Shown: in pieces, positions 56,637 through 64,000 of the stretch
Layout of the letters: each line of letters opens with the position of its first letter
How positions within the stretch are numbered: the stretch's first letter is position 1
Assembly (NCBI GenBank): GCA_963777595.1
Contig: CAVZRE010000008.1
Coordinates: forward strand, 8,544-72,543
Reading direction: 5' to 3'
DNA from: CAVVFX01 sp963777595
Lineage (GTDB): Bacteria; Acidobacteriota; Terriglobia; Bryobacterales; Bryobacteraceae
Length of the DNA stretch: 64,000 nucleotides
Notes under the pieces: model-generated
Told to the model about the DNA's origin: nothing
The model's database searches: none
What the model saw: the letters and a program-made list of their open reading frames with translations, nothing else
Made by a program: the position numbers and the translations under genes

Positions 56637-57427
56637 GCTGCACCTCCGGCGCCGGCCGATTCTGCCGTGGCTGCGGTCCATACCCCGGCCTTGCGTTTGT
56701 CCTTTAATCGGTAGCTCTCGCCCTTGATGTTGATGGTGTGCGAGTGATGTAACAGACGATCCAGAATGGCGCTGGCAATCACGTTGTCCTGAAAGATCGT
56801 GCCCCATTCGCCGTAGCTCTTGTTGGACGTCAGAATCACGCTCGCTCGTTCGTAACGTTCGCTGATCAACTGGAACAAACCAGTGGTGGCTTGCCGATCC
56901 AGGGTTTGATACCCGATTTCATCCAGGATCAAAAGCCGGCACTTGCGGAGATGGCTCATCTTCCGGCGCAGACGATTCTCCGCCGGCGCTTGTCCCAGCC
57001 GCTCCAGCAAATTCGGCAAACTCACGAAGTAAACGCCAAATCCCTGACGGATGGCCTCCATGCCCAGCGAGACGGCCAAGTGAGTCTTGCCCACGCCCGG
57101 TGGACCTAACAGGAGCACGTTTTCATGGCGTTCGAGGAAACGTAGATTGGCCAGCTCGCGAACCTTTTTCTCATCGATGGAGGCCGGGAACTTGAAATCG
57201 AACTGTTCCAAACGTTTCACCTCACGAAACCCCGCCAGTTGCGTGCGCACTTTCATGTTGCGCTCCTGGCGTGCGTGATACTCGCATTCCAGAGCTTGTT
57301 CCAGAAAATCGCAGTAAGGGAGTTCTTTTTTCGCGGCTTGCTCAGCCAGCGACTCATAGCCCTGCGCCAGATCGTCGAGGCCCAACTTCTGCATCAGTGC
57401 CTGCAGCCGTTCAGATTGCAGCGACAT
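56633..57427 (-). CDS. istB: IS21 helper ATPase IstB
   Basis: AAA+ protein of 264 residues, DnaC-like. Walker A GPPGVGKTHLA, Walker B LLILDEIGYQ, sensor VILTSNKSYGEWG and the end NIKGESYRLKDKRK are all present. It assists IstA in target capture. It overlaps istA by 17 bp and the primase by 4 bp. Confidence 0.96.
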   Translation of the reverse strand: MSLQSERLQALMQKLGLDDLAQGYESLAEQAAKKELPYCDFLEQALECEYHARQERNMKVRTQLAGFREVKRLEQFDFKFPASIDEKKVRELANLRFLERHENVLLLGPPGVGKTHLAVSLGMEAIRQGFGVYFVSLPNLLERLGQAPAENRLRRKMSHLRKCRLLILDEIGYQTLDRQATTGLFQLISERYERASVILTSNKSYGEWGTIFQDNVIASAILDRLLHHSHTINIKGESYRLKDKRKAGVWTAATAESAGAGGAA

Positions 57428-58670
57428 CGGCCACCTCCTGGTATACGGCGAGCGATCGCTGTTCCACTTCGGGCGCCATCCAGCCCCGCCCCACGCCCGG
57501 TCCCGGAGCCATTTCGATGAGCGGGGCCGCTGCCGGAGGTTTGCCTGGAGTGCGATCGGGGCGTCGTTCCATCAGACCCTGATAGTGCACCGGATCGATG
57601 ACCATCACGCCGCGGCCTTCCGCCAACTGATGCTCAGCGACGACTTGGTCGCCGCTGTAGATCTCGATTTTGCCGCCCATTACAGGCTCCCGGACCAGCA
57701 ACGTCTTGCGGGCATGGATAAAGGGAACCGAGTAACGACTGCCACGGTAGCTCAGCATGCAATCCTTGGCTACACACCGATCTTCCATATAGCTGGTGTC
57801 GTAAGGCGGCTGCTCGTCGATTCGCAGAAGCCGCTCTTTGGCTAACCGATCATAAGGAACTTCCCGCGTGGTGGAGTGAACATGGTGATTCACCTTTTCC
57901 ATCCACGCACGCGCTTGCTGGTTCAAATCCGCCAGCGAATCGAAGCTGATGCCTGGCCAGAAATTCTGTTTGACAAAACGAATGGTCGATTCGATTTTTC
58001 CCTTGGTTTCCGGGCGGTACGGCCGGCAGACCTGCGGAACAAAGCCGTAGTAGGCGGCGAACTCGAGAAACTTGGTGTTGAAGTGCAACTCGCCACCGGT
58101 CTCATCGATCAGCACGGTTTTCATGCGATCGGTCAGGACCCGATCGGTCACGCCGTCGAAGTAACAGAAGGCATGCACCATGCAGTGCAGCAGATGATGT
58201 ATATCCTGCCGCTGGGTGAACTCGACATAACGCATTCGCGAATAGCTCAGCGTTAATGCGAAGCCGTAGAGCCGTCGGCCATTCCAGTTCCCGAAGTGGC
58301 CCCAGTCCATCTGGCTCTGCTCGCCAGGTTGCGTTTCGAAGCGCACAAAGGCGCGCTCGCGATGTTCCTCCCGCCAAGGTGCAACAGCCAACTTCAACTG
58401 TGAGTAACCGCCGACGTAACCGCGACCGCGGACCTCTTCCAGCAACTTGCTGGCGTTATGGACCCCTTGCTCCCAGCGTTCCCGCAGGAAAGGCCGGTAG
58501 GGGTCAATTTTGCATGGTGCTGGATGCTCCCGCTTATACGGCTGCGGCTGCTCCAACAGATACTTCCGGACTGTCTTCCTGTCCAGGTCGAGTTGCTCGG
58601 CGATCGCCGATACGCTCCACCCCTGTTGCTTCAAATCTCTTACGTTCATAAATCCCTCCAGGCTGAGCAT
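57411..58670 (-). CDS. istA: IS21 transposase IstA
   Basis: Protein of 419 residues. N-terminal HTH (GWSVSAIAEQLDLDRKTVRKYL), rve-type DDE core with SQMDWGHFG, VLTDRMKTV and ETKGKIESTIRFVK, and the C-terminal IstA domain (YRGSRYSVPFIHARKTLLVRE). A second possible start is ATG 58649. Intact, so the element may still be active. Confidence 0.96.
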   Translation of the reverse strand: MLSLEGFMNVRDLKQQGWSVSAIAEQLDLDRKTVRKYLLEQPQPYKREHPAPCKIDPYRPFLRERWEQGVHNASKLLEEVRGRGYVGGYSQLKLAVAPWREEHRERAFVRFETQPGEQSQMDWGHFGNWNGRRLYGFALTLSYSRMRYVEFTQRQDIHHLLHCMVHAFCYFDGVTDRVLTDRMKTVLIDETGGELHFNTKFLEFAAYYGFVPQVCRPYRPETKGKIESTIRFVKQNFWPGISFDSLADLNQQARAWMEKVNHHVHSTTREVPYDRLAKERLLRIDEQPPYDTSYMEDRCVAKDCMLSYRGSRYSVPFIHARKTLLVREPVMGGKIEIYSGDQVVAEHQLAEGRGVMVIDPVHYQGLMERRPDRTPGKPPAAAPLIEMAPGPGVGRGWMAPEVEQRSLAVYQEVADVAAI

Positions 58671-58997
58671 TGGACTCCTTACGAGCCCAATCTATCTGCA
58701 CCTGGGGAATTTTCAACCGGCGGACTGGGGAAATTTCAATCGGCGCTTTTGGGGAATTTTAGACCGGCATTGACAGAGGGGTACTGGAACGTGGAAAGGA
58801 GAGTCCGGTCAGGGCTTCTGCCTGCCCGCCGCCTACCGGTCGGTGTGACCCAAGTTTCCGAGCGCGCTAATGAAGGCGTTAGCGTATTCACTATGTATAT
58901 ACACCGCATGGCCCTAATAAACGCGGCGGCACTCGCGGCAACTGGTCAATACAGCTATTTTGCCCAATCGCCAAAAGTACGCAATCGGATAATGTAA

Positions 58998-59291
58998 TCA
59001 GGCGGATTTGCGTTCAAGACGTAGACGCCCTGGACGGTCATTTCTCCAAGCACGATTGCTACTTACAAGCGATACAAGTGAACAACCATGTCGTTGCGTG
59101 TGGTTTTGGAGGGCAAGCCCCGCTCTTTCGCACGCAAAGCGGTCCGATTCGACGCGCGCGCGAAACTCGATATACGTTCTAACGTCCGCAACTTCTCGGA
59201 TGTGCTCTACCTGCCCAAGATTGGCGGCATAGCTCCGCACCCGAGCCGTGTACTCGGCGAGGAGAGATTCTTGTTCCTGACATCGATCCAC
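58998..59291 (-). CDS. Small hypothetical protein
   Basis: Protein of 97 residues. The first 70 are helical and charged: QEQESLLAEYTARVRSYAANLGQVEHI ... YIEFRARVESDRFACERAGLALQNHTQRHGC, a pattern seen in short acidobacterial proteins that usually end at the HGC. The further 27 residues look extraneous and may come from a small 3' change. Function unknown. Confidence 0.5.
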   Translation of the reverse strand: MDRCQEQESLLAEYTARVRSYAANLGQVEHIREVADVRTYIEFRARVESDRFACERAGLALQNHTQRHGCSLVSLVSSNRAWRNDRPGRLRLERKSA

Positions 59292-59333
59292 GCTTATTTA
59301 ATTTTTTTTAGGACGGCGCAACCTTAAGTCTTG

Positions 59334-59387
59334 TCTCATACAAGATGAGCCTTGGAGCGAGAGTTCGTTTCTCATACAAGATGAGCC
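59334..59387. repeat. Tandem 18-bp repeat with internal hairpin
   Basis: TCTCATACAAGATGAGCC occurs at 59334-59351 and 59370-59387. Each copy can fold as CTCAT-ACAAG-ATGAG. It forms the left tip of the neighbouring transposon. Confidence 0.75.
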
Positions 59388-59442
59388 TGGAGGAGCGGTC
59401 CGCCATGCTGGGAATTGATCGTCAGCATGGAAGTAAGGAAGC

Positions 59443-60654
59443 TTGAGCCTGGAGGAGATCCAGGCGTTTTTGGAGGCTAGCGAGGAAGTCGGATTCAAGG
59501 GAGGGAATCGCGAAGAGGTATACGAGTGGATAAACCGAGCCTTGCGCGGGCAGCGGTACCAGGAATTGAAGCGGAGCGGCCGGGGACTGGTGAGGCGCTA
59601 TGTGGAGAAGATGACTGGATTGAGCCGAGCGCAGGTGACACGGCTGATTACGCTTTATCTGAGTGGCGAGCAAGTAAGGGCGAAGAGCTATCGACGACGC
59701 AGCTTTACGCGGCGGTACACGCGAGAGGATGTGGAGTTACTGGCAGCGGTGGATGAGGCTCACAACTGTTTGAGCGGGCCGGCCACGCAGAAGCTTCTGT
59801 ATCGGGCGTGCCACGATTTCGGGGAGTCGAAATTCAGCCGTTTGGCGGAGATATCGGTGGCGCACTTGTATCGGTTGCGGGCCAGTGCCCAATACCGGCA
59901 ACGGCTGATTACTTATCAGCCGACACGGCCCACGACTGTTTCGATCGGCGAGCGGCGACGGCCGGAGCCAAACGGCCGACCGGGATATCTGAGAGTGGAC
60001 ACAGTGCATCAGGGAGACCGGGAGGGGAACAAGGGGGTGTATCACATTAACGCGGTAGATGAGGTCACGCAATGGGAGGTGGTGGGCGCCGCCGCGCAGA
60101 TCAGCGAAGCCTATCTGCTTCCGGTGTTGATCGCGATGCTGGAACAGTTTCCATTTCGGATATTAGGGTTTCATTCGGACAACGGCAGCGAATTCATTAA
60201 CCATCGGGTAGCCGAACTGCTAAACAAGCTGCTGATCGAGCAGACCAAATCGCGGCCGCGGCACTCCAACGACAACGGGTTGGCGGAGGCCAAGAACGGA
60301 GCGGTAGTGAGGAAGCACATGGGCTACACACACATCGCCGCGCCGCATGCGGCTGCGATAGAAACCTTCTATGAAAAGCACTTCAACGAATACCTAAACT
60401 ATCACCGGCCGTGCGGCGTACCGGAGCGTGTGATTAACGCTAAAGGAAAGGAAAAGAGGATATATCGATGGTACGCGACGCCATGGGAGAGCTTGCGGCA
60501 ACTGCCGGACCTAGCCAGGCACCTTAAGGAGGGGATCACGGTCGAGAAGCTCGAAGCGCAGGCGCGCGCCATGAGCGATACGGTGGCTGCGCAGGAAATG
60601 CAGAAGGCCAAGCAAAAGCTATTCAACGGTATTCAGCAGAGGAGGACCGCCTGA
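59443..60654 (+). CDS. DDE (integrase-core) transposase
   Basis: Protein of 403 residues. It has a helical N-terminus, YLRVDTVHQGDREGNKGVYHIN (first Asp), LGFHSDNGSEFINH (second Asp) and NGLAEAKNGAVVRKHMG (Glu), with conserved YLNYHRPCGVPE. It is an rve-fold transposase of the IS481-like or unclassified kind. It starts at TTG 59443, the only candidate at the family N-terminus (LSLEEIQAFLEAS). Intact. Confidence 0.92.
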   Translation: MSLEEIQAFLEASEEVGFKGGNREEVYEWINRALRGQRYQELKRSGRGLVRRYVEKMTGLSRAQVTRLITLYLSGEQVRAKSYRRRSFTRRYTREDVELLAAVDEAHNCLSGPATQKLLYRACHDFGESKFSRLAEISVAHLYRLRASAQYRQRLITYQPTRPTTVSIGERRRPEPNGRPGYLRVDTVHQGDREGNKGVYHINAVDEVTQWEVVGAAAQISEAYLLPVLIAMLEQFPFRILGFHSDNGSEFINHRVAELLNKLLIEQTKSRPRHSNDNGLAEAKNGAVVRKHMGYTHIAAPHAAAIETFYEKHFNEYLNYHRPCGVPERVINAKGKEKRIYRWYATPWESLRQLPDLARHLKEGITVEKLEAQARAMSDTVAAQEMQKAKQKLFNGIQQRRTA

Positions 60655-60700
60655 CCGGCAAGGGACAGGTCGAACGCAGCGGCGCAGTGATTATCTTATG

Positions 60701-60723
60701 CCGCGCGCAAAAAACGCGCGCGG
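60701..60723 (+). terminator. GC-rich hairpin after the transposase gene
   Basis: CCGCGCG-C(A)6CG-CGCGCGG, a 7-bp GC stem with an A-rich loop 46 bp after the transposase stop. There is no T tract, so termination is only probable; it may instead be a structural part of the IS end. Confidence 0.45.
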
Positions 60724-60842
60724 TAGCAAGGTATGCGGGGCGCTGCCCCGGACCCCGCCAGGGGAGATCCCCTGAGACCCCCGCCCCCTTTCCCTTCTGT
60801 ACGATGTTCCAGAACGGTCCTCGCCCTCAAGGGTGCGCTACA

Positions 60843-60873
60843 GAGAATCTTTTCAAAACCAGAAAAGATTCTC
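60843..60873. repeat. Perfect 12-bp inverted repeat inside the rve-type IS
   Basis: GAGAATCTTTTC and GAAAAGATTCTC separated by 7 bp. It lies in the non-coding tail of the element between transposase and right end. Confidence 0.8.
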
Positions 60874-61129
60874 CTCCGCCGCGCACAAACCGCGCGCCCT
60901 TGACCGCTGCGGGCCGTTCCGAAGACCTGACTATGACAAGGGAAAGGGGGCTAATGCAAAGCCGCTTTGCGGCTCAGCGCGGCCTCCCGTTGGTCGGCCT
61001 GGGAGCCGGTCGAAAGTTTGTAACACAAAAAGAAAGGAGACCCGGCGGCGGACCGCTCCTCCAGGCTCATTCTTCAATGAGAAAATGCTCCTTAGCCGCC
61101 GATCCTCCCGGATTGTTGAACACAATTAA

Positions 61130-61291
61130 ATTACAAACATCGGGTGCGCTAATCCGCGTAAAAAACGGAAACCGGGCGGGGGCAAGGAAATGGTTCGGCT
61201 CGACGAATACGAAAAACTGATGGGGCTTCCGCAGTGGGCTGAAATTGAGAAGCGGTTTCAGAAGAGCCAAGGCCAAAGTCAAGGAAGTTGA
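61130..61291 (+). pseudogene. Possible truncated small gene next to the IS right end
   Basis: The frame reads TNIGCANPRKKRKPGGGKE then MVRLDEYEKLMGLPQWAEIEKRFQK before TGA. The ATG at 61190 would give 33 residues; an upstream stop and the IS end leave no start for the longer form. Loosely similar to the tail of Phd-type antitoxins (VRLDEYEKL), but not secure. Confidence 0.25.
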
Positions 61292-61892
61292 AGTGAGGAA
61301 GATGACCGGAACAGTATTTCATGGCCTTAACCTAGCGAAGTCGGAAAAAACGGCAAAGCATCCACGATTGCTGAAAAGATCACTCCAACCTGCCCACGAC
61401 GTACCATCCATCATCCATGACAAATTCGTAGAGTAAGCCGTCAGCCCCTAAATAACGCGTCAGCGTCTTGCCGTGTTCGTGTTCATGTCATTGTCTCGTT
61501 AGCTCACATGATGGCGGCTTGTCTAGTTTCCGAGGAAAGCAGGCCTCAAAGTTTGCAAGCAGTCGTCGCCCCTCTTCATCGTCTGAGCTGCACATTTCTG
61601 TCACTTGATGCGTGATGATATCGAAGATTCGTTTCAGGCGCGCGACCCTTCCCTTTCAAAATTCGCAGTATACCCATACCCGATGTAGAGGAACGTTTCA
61701 GCACCGCAATTACGCACATTTGGCCATATCCCTCCTGATGAAATGCGCCAGCTTGCCATCGCAAAACTTTATACCACACGGGAAATTGGAAAGACGCCCC
61801 GTCATCTTCGCAAGTAACGGTCAAAGTCGGCGCGCTCTGCAAAGCATTGCTTAATCGCATCGAGGATAGCGCGCCAGTGCCGGCGTCCCAGG
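61292..61892. other. Gene-poor stretch, 61292-61892
   Basis: About 600 bp. A 94-codon minus-strand ORF (61576-61860) has a protein-like centre (VTCEDDGASFQFPVWYKVLRWQAGAFHQEGYGQ) but no ribosome site or known family and may be a remnant. Nothing else seen. Confidence 0.35.
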
Positions 61893-62117
61893 CTAGTTTT
61901 CCTTGACCTCTTCACCACGCTCCAGTAGGTCGACGGTGAATATGACCAGCGGTTTTTCCAGCCACCGAACATCAACCATTCGCGTATCCGTTTTCGTCGG
62001 GCCGCCGGTCACATGAATAATTGCGCCTACAGGCAGGGTGACCGCATGGCGGCTGGCATCGAGGGTTTCAATCGCAAGCGTGGCGCTCTTCAGTCGAAAG
62101 GTCTTGCCGGTAAGCAT
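61893..62117 (-). CDS. Small conserved hypothetical protein
   Basis: Protein of 74 residues: KTFRLKSATLAIETLDASRHAVTLPVGAIIHVTGGPTKTDTRMVDVRWLEKPLVIFTVDLLERGEEV, a small beta-barrel-like pattern. I recognise this as a short soil-bacterial family of unknown function, but no name is attached. ATG 62117, intact. Confidence 0.6.
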   Translation of the reverse strand: MLTGKTFRLKSATLAIETLDASRHAVTLPVGAIIHVTGGPTKTDTRMVDVRWLEKPLVIFTVDLLERGEEVKEN

Positions 62118-63042
62118 CGTGGTGGAATCGATGCTATCACGATTGGGGTTTTTAGCGCAGAATGTCGCATTTTTCTCGTGAGGGAGGGACCCTCAGAATG
62201 ATTTGAACCCCTGTATTTAAGGTCTCAGAAGCGTGTCTGAAGAGCGGGCTCCAGTCTGGAGAATTCAGCTCGGGATGACCAAGAGTCTGGGCAAAGAGAT
62301 CCAAACACGACACGCTCCGGGGGGTTCCGAAAGCCTACGAGTAAGTTTTCGGGAACCCCCGGTGGGTGTCGGAATGTGTCGGACGTCGCTGGATTGCATA
62401 TGGCCTACCACGGCATGGCACTCGGTGATCAGGTTGCTCACCGGGGATTTATTCAAACTTCCCTAACCGATCAAGTTAGCCGGGCACTTCCCAGAATCCG
62501 CAAGCCAAACCCGTGCGACACGTTCGCGGGGCTCTACTTACAACTGGCGGGCGCGTATCGCTCTGAGCGTTTGTCGTGGCGCCACACCAAGCTAAAAGAC
62601 GAGAGCTAGACGTGTTTGCCAGATTTGCCAAGCCTTCTATATAGTTGAAGTGTGCCGACCGCCAACAATCTCGCTGTGAAACCTGCTTACGCCTGGATGC
62701 GAAGTATAAGGATGCATTAGAGCTTTGGCAGCATAGACTTCGAAGCGCTCGGCGCGCGGTCGCTCAGAGGGGAGAGACGAACACCTAACGGATCTTCGGC
62801 ACAATGTGCAACGTACGGAGGCACTGGTTCAGACTTGCTTCATAGATGGCGACGTCCACGCCAAAACCCATCAGGGGTAAACAAAACACACAGACCAAAA
62901 CACTCAAAGGGGGGTCCAAAACACACTTTCGTGATTGGGCGGTTTATGCTTAAATTCAGGTGGTTAGGACGACCTTTGAATCCGGCACTTTCCGACCACA
63001 GAAAATGGGCAACCGGATCATCCGCGCGATTCGGATGTCTGT
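62118..63042. other. Gene-poor stretch, 62118-63042
   Basis: About 925 bp without a supported gene. It contains the hairpin at 62317-62362 and a short tRNA-Arg-like T-arm near 62190. Short ORFs lack gene-like composition. Confidence 0.45.
62317..62362. repeat. Long GC-rich hairpin
   Basis: CCGGGGGGTTCCGAAA and TTTTCGGGAACCCCCGG form a near-perfect stem of about 16 bp around a 12-bp loop. Outer CGACAC/GTGTCG pairs can extend it. No T tract follows. Confidence 0.75.
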
Positions 63043-63600
63043 ATGTGGTTTATATCATACGGTGACCTCGAAGAAGCGCGGTTGGTTGCGGCGGCGATAT
63101 CCCCTGAGCTCTTGGGCGAGATTCCCGAGACCCATCGAGCTGGGCACCAGCGATTTGCGTCTGGTCACATTGTCCAGACGATGATCGCCCACGGTCACAT
63201 TGACGCCGCTTTCAATTACCTGCTGCAGTATGGAGACGCCGCCTATTTCCCATTCCTCTCGGTTGGAGGTGTGCTTCATCGGTTGGATCGACACAGCCCG
63301 GAAAGTGCCGATCGCCGGTTGATACTCCTTCGCCGTGCGCTCGAGATGTGGCGCCAGAGTCCTTCTGGCCGTCATTCGCACGAGCGCGATCAGTTTGTGC
63401 GGCTCTTCGGACATCACTGGAAGGAGTTTCCCGACGAGGAAGCCCTCCGCAGTGGCGCGCATGATCGTCGATCGGGCGGTAACGGGGCAGGCGGCATCGG
63501 TGGCTACCAGAAGACGGATCTTGCGGTCTTTCACTTTACCCTTAATTTCCTCACCGGCAGGCGTTTCCACAAAGGGTCCTTTGCGCCCCGTCGCTACTGA
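63043..63600 (+). pseudogene. Fragment of an acidobacterial helical-repeat hypothetical protein
   Basis: Reads GDLEEARLVAAAISPELLGEI, MIAHGHIDAAFNYLLQYGDAAYFPF, LILLRRALEMWRQSP and FVRLFGHHWKEFPDEEA, then changes frame near 63445 to VARMIVDRAVT. The pattern fits large acidobacterial proteins built of helical repeats that count gene-product losses (FVRLF...WR-LP-EEA...IVDRAL). The N-terminal part is missing and the 3' end is shifted. The overlapping minus-strand ORF is judged a shadow. Confidence 0.5.
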
Positions 63601-64000
63601 TCGAACCGAACGAGAATAGGCCCTAAAATATACGCCGTAAAGCAGCCCACCATGTACAACACCGCCGAGCACCAAAGCACAACCCGGCTGAAACGGCTTG
63701 CCGTCTGGCAGGCGGCGGGGTCATTCGGGTCACATGAACCGTTACTTAGTTGGAGCTTCGGCGCAATCGCATAGATGTACAAGAAGTTGCTGGAGATAAG
63801 CACGCCCGCCACGATGAACACCCAATGCTTGTGATGCGACATCGTGACCAACCACGGGGCTTCCGAAAGGACTGAAGCCACCGTAGCCCCTAGTCCGAAC
63901 AGAACCAGCAGCGATGGCAACGCGCAGCACAGCAGCGTCCCAAGCGAAGTAAAAAGCGACAGATAACTAAGTGCGCCGCTACGAAGCGTCGGCGCATTAG
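63594..64000 (-). CDS. MerT-like small membrane protein (5' end outside window)
   Basis: The frame is open from the window edge: SYLSLFTSLGTLLCCALPSLLVLFGLGATVAS has a paired-Cys motif in the first helix, as in mercuric transporter MerT-type proteins. Three more hydrophobic helices follow (HKHWVFIVAGVLISSNFLYIYAI; VVLWCSAVLYMVGCFTAYILG). A loop has two more Cys (NGSCDPNDPAACQ). Ion specificity cannot be read. At least 134 residues, intact as far as visible. Confidence 0.7.
   Translation of the reverse strand, partial: NAPTLRSGALSYLSLFTSLGTLLCCALPSLLVLFGLGATVASVLSEAPWLVTMSHHKHWVFIVAGVLISSNFLYIYAIAPKLQLSNGSCDPNDPAACQTASRFSRVVLWCSAVLYMVGCFTAYILGPILVRFDQ

Larger units (their letters stand above)
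55502..58775. mobile_element. IS21-family element carrying a primase gene
   Basis: 3274 bp. The ends are TGTCAGTGCCGG and its partner TGTCAATGCCGG in inverted orientation, flanked by the 4-bp duplication GAGG (55498-55501 and 58776-58779). Multiple GGTTGAAAATTCCCC-type subterminal repeats lie inside both ends (two left, three right), typical of IS21. It carries istA, istB and a third gene, all on the minus strand with overlapping ends. It is about 0.8-1.2 kb longer than most IS21 elements because of the passenger. Confidence 0.92.
59371..61081. mobile_element. rve-type insertion sequence with 24-bp inverted repeats
   Basis: ATGAGCCTGGAGGAGCGGTCCGCC at 59381-59404 is repeated exactly, inverted, at 61047-61070. 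Each end extends outward into a short hairpin (CTCAT...ATGAG). Inside are one transposase and about 390 bp of non-coding DNA with two strong hairpins. Target duplication could not be fixed, and the outermost bases are uncertain because the left tip is duplicated. Confidence 0.8.

Noticed and set aside
42980..61081. CRISPR array or Cas genes accompanying the TPR-CHAT gene (Craspase-like)
   Set aside because: No direct-repeat/spacer pattern and no Cas7-11-like gene were found in the window; the CHAT gene is associated with caspase and trypsin genes instead.
63055..63675. 206-codon minus-strand ORF
   Set aside because: The plus strand in the same place matches an acidobacterial repeat-protein pattern; the minus product is Arg-rich and unrecognised, so the plus-strand remnant was preferred.
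1..64000. Explanation of all frameshifts as sequencing error
   Set aside because: Long intact genes (1127, 670, 604, 527 codons) occur throughout and several breaks involve large deletions, not single bases. Error may still explain some single-base cases, and this is noted for each.

Overview
The window reads as a chromosomal segment of an Acidobacteriota bacterium, most like the Bryobacterales/Solibacter type. The evidence is gene content only: a DUF1549/DUF1553 plus DUF1501 gene pair, an Oar-like TonB receptor, a remnant of the acidobacterial duplicated permease family, a secreted protein ending in an acidobacterial-type C-terminal domain, and several small proteins common in that phylum. 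GC content looks like the high fifties. No rRNA gene, complete tRNA gene or CRISPR array was seen.

Region by region. 1-3924: the distal part of an N-type (atpDCQRBEFAG) rotary ATPase operon, atpB' (cut by the window edge), atpE, atpF, atpA, atpG, with no delta subunit. 3937-17126: a stress and redox neighbourhood (universal stress protein, tiny membrane proteins, glycine-zipper protein, UBP zinc finger, quinone-oxidoreductase-like enzyme) in which many genes are broken: an alcohol dehydrogenase/VIT chimera, a CheB fragment, a response-regulator phosphatase with one frameshift, and an aldo/keto reductase with two. 17340-31330: mostly intact metabolic and secreted genes (DJ-1/PfpI, OYE, beta-helix, ceramidase-like, molybdopterin oxidoreductase, TPR, amidohydrolase, DUF1549/DUF1501) plus a deleted TonB receptor. 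31961-40343: heavy decay. It holds a 4.4-kb secreted-protein gene with about eight frameshifts and a nonsense codon, an aldo/keto reductase with three frameshifts, peroxiredoxin, DsbA and amidase fragments, an intact Dps and a small serine recombinase. 40401-42215: an intact BNR/sialidase-like protein.

42980 to about 61 kb is a mobile and defence island. Two copies of the 3' half of a tRNA-Thr(CGU) gene lie 2.1 kb apart. The left one still has a terminator, and the right one sits next to a tyrosine-integrase remnant. To their right come an AbiEi/AbiEii abortive-infection pair behind a palindromic operator, then a leftward cluster encoding three unrelated proteases: a trypsin-like serine protease, a caspase-like C14 protease, a small 103-residue protein and a 1127-residue TPR-CHAT protease. 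Two insertions have broken this cluster: an IS630-type element inside the caspase gene (TA duplication) and an IS21-type element upstream of the serine protease (4-bp duplication GAGG). The IS21 element carries a third, translationally coupled gene for a CHC2-TOPRIM DnaG-like primase. A third, rve-type IS follows.

61-64 kb is gene-poor, with small hypothetical genes, gene remnants, a strong hairpin, and a MerT-like membrane protein running off the right edge.

The most interesting items are the three-protease operon and its interrupted caspase, the primase-bearing IS21 element, and the nested tRNA-Thr attachment scars that mark the island border.
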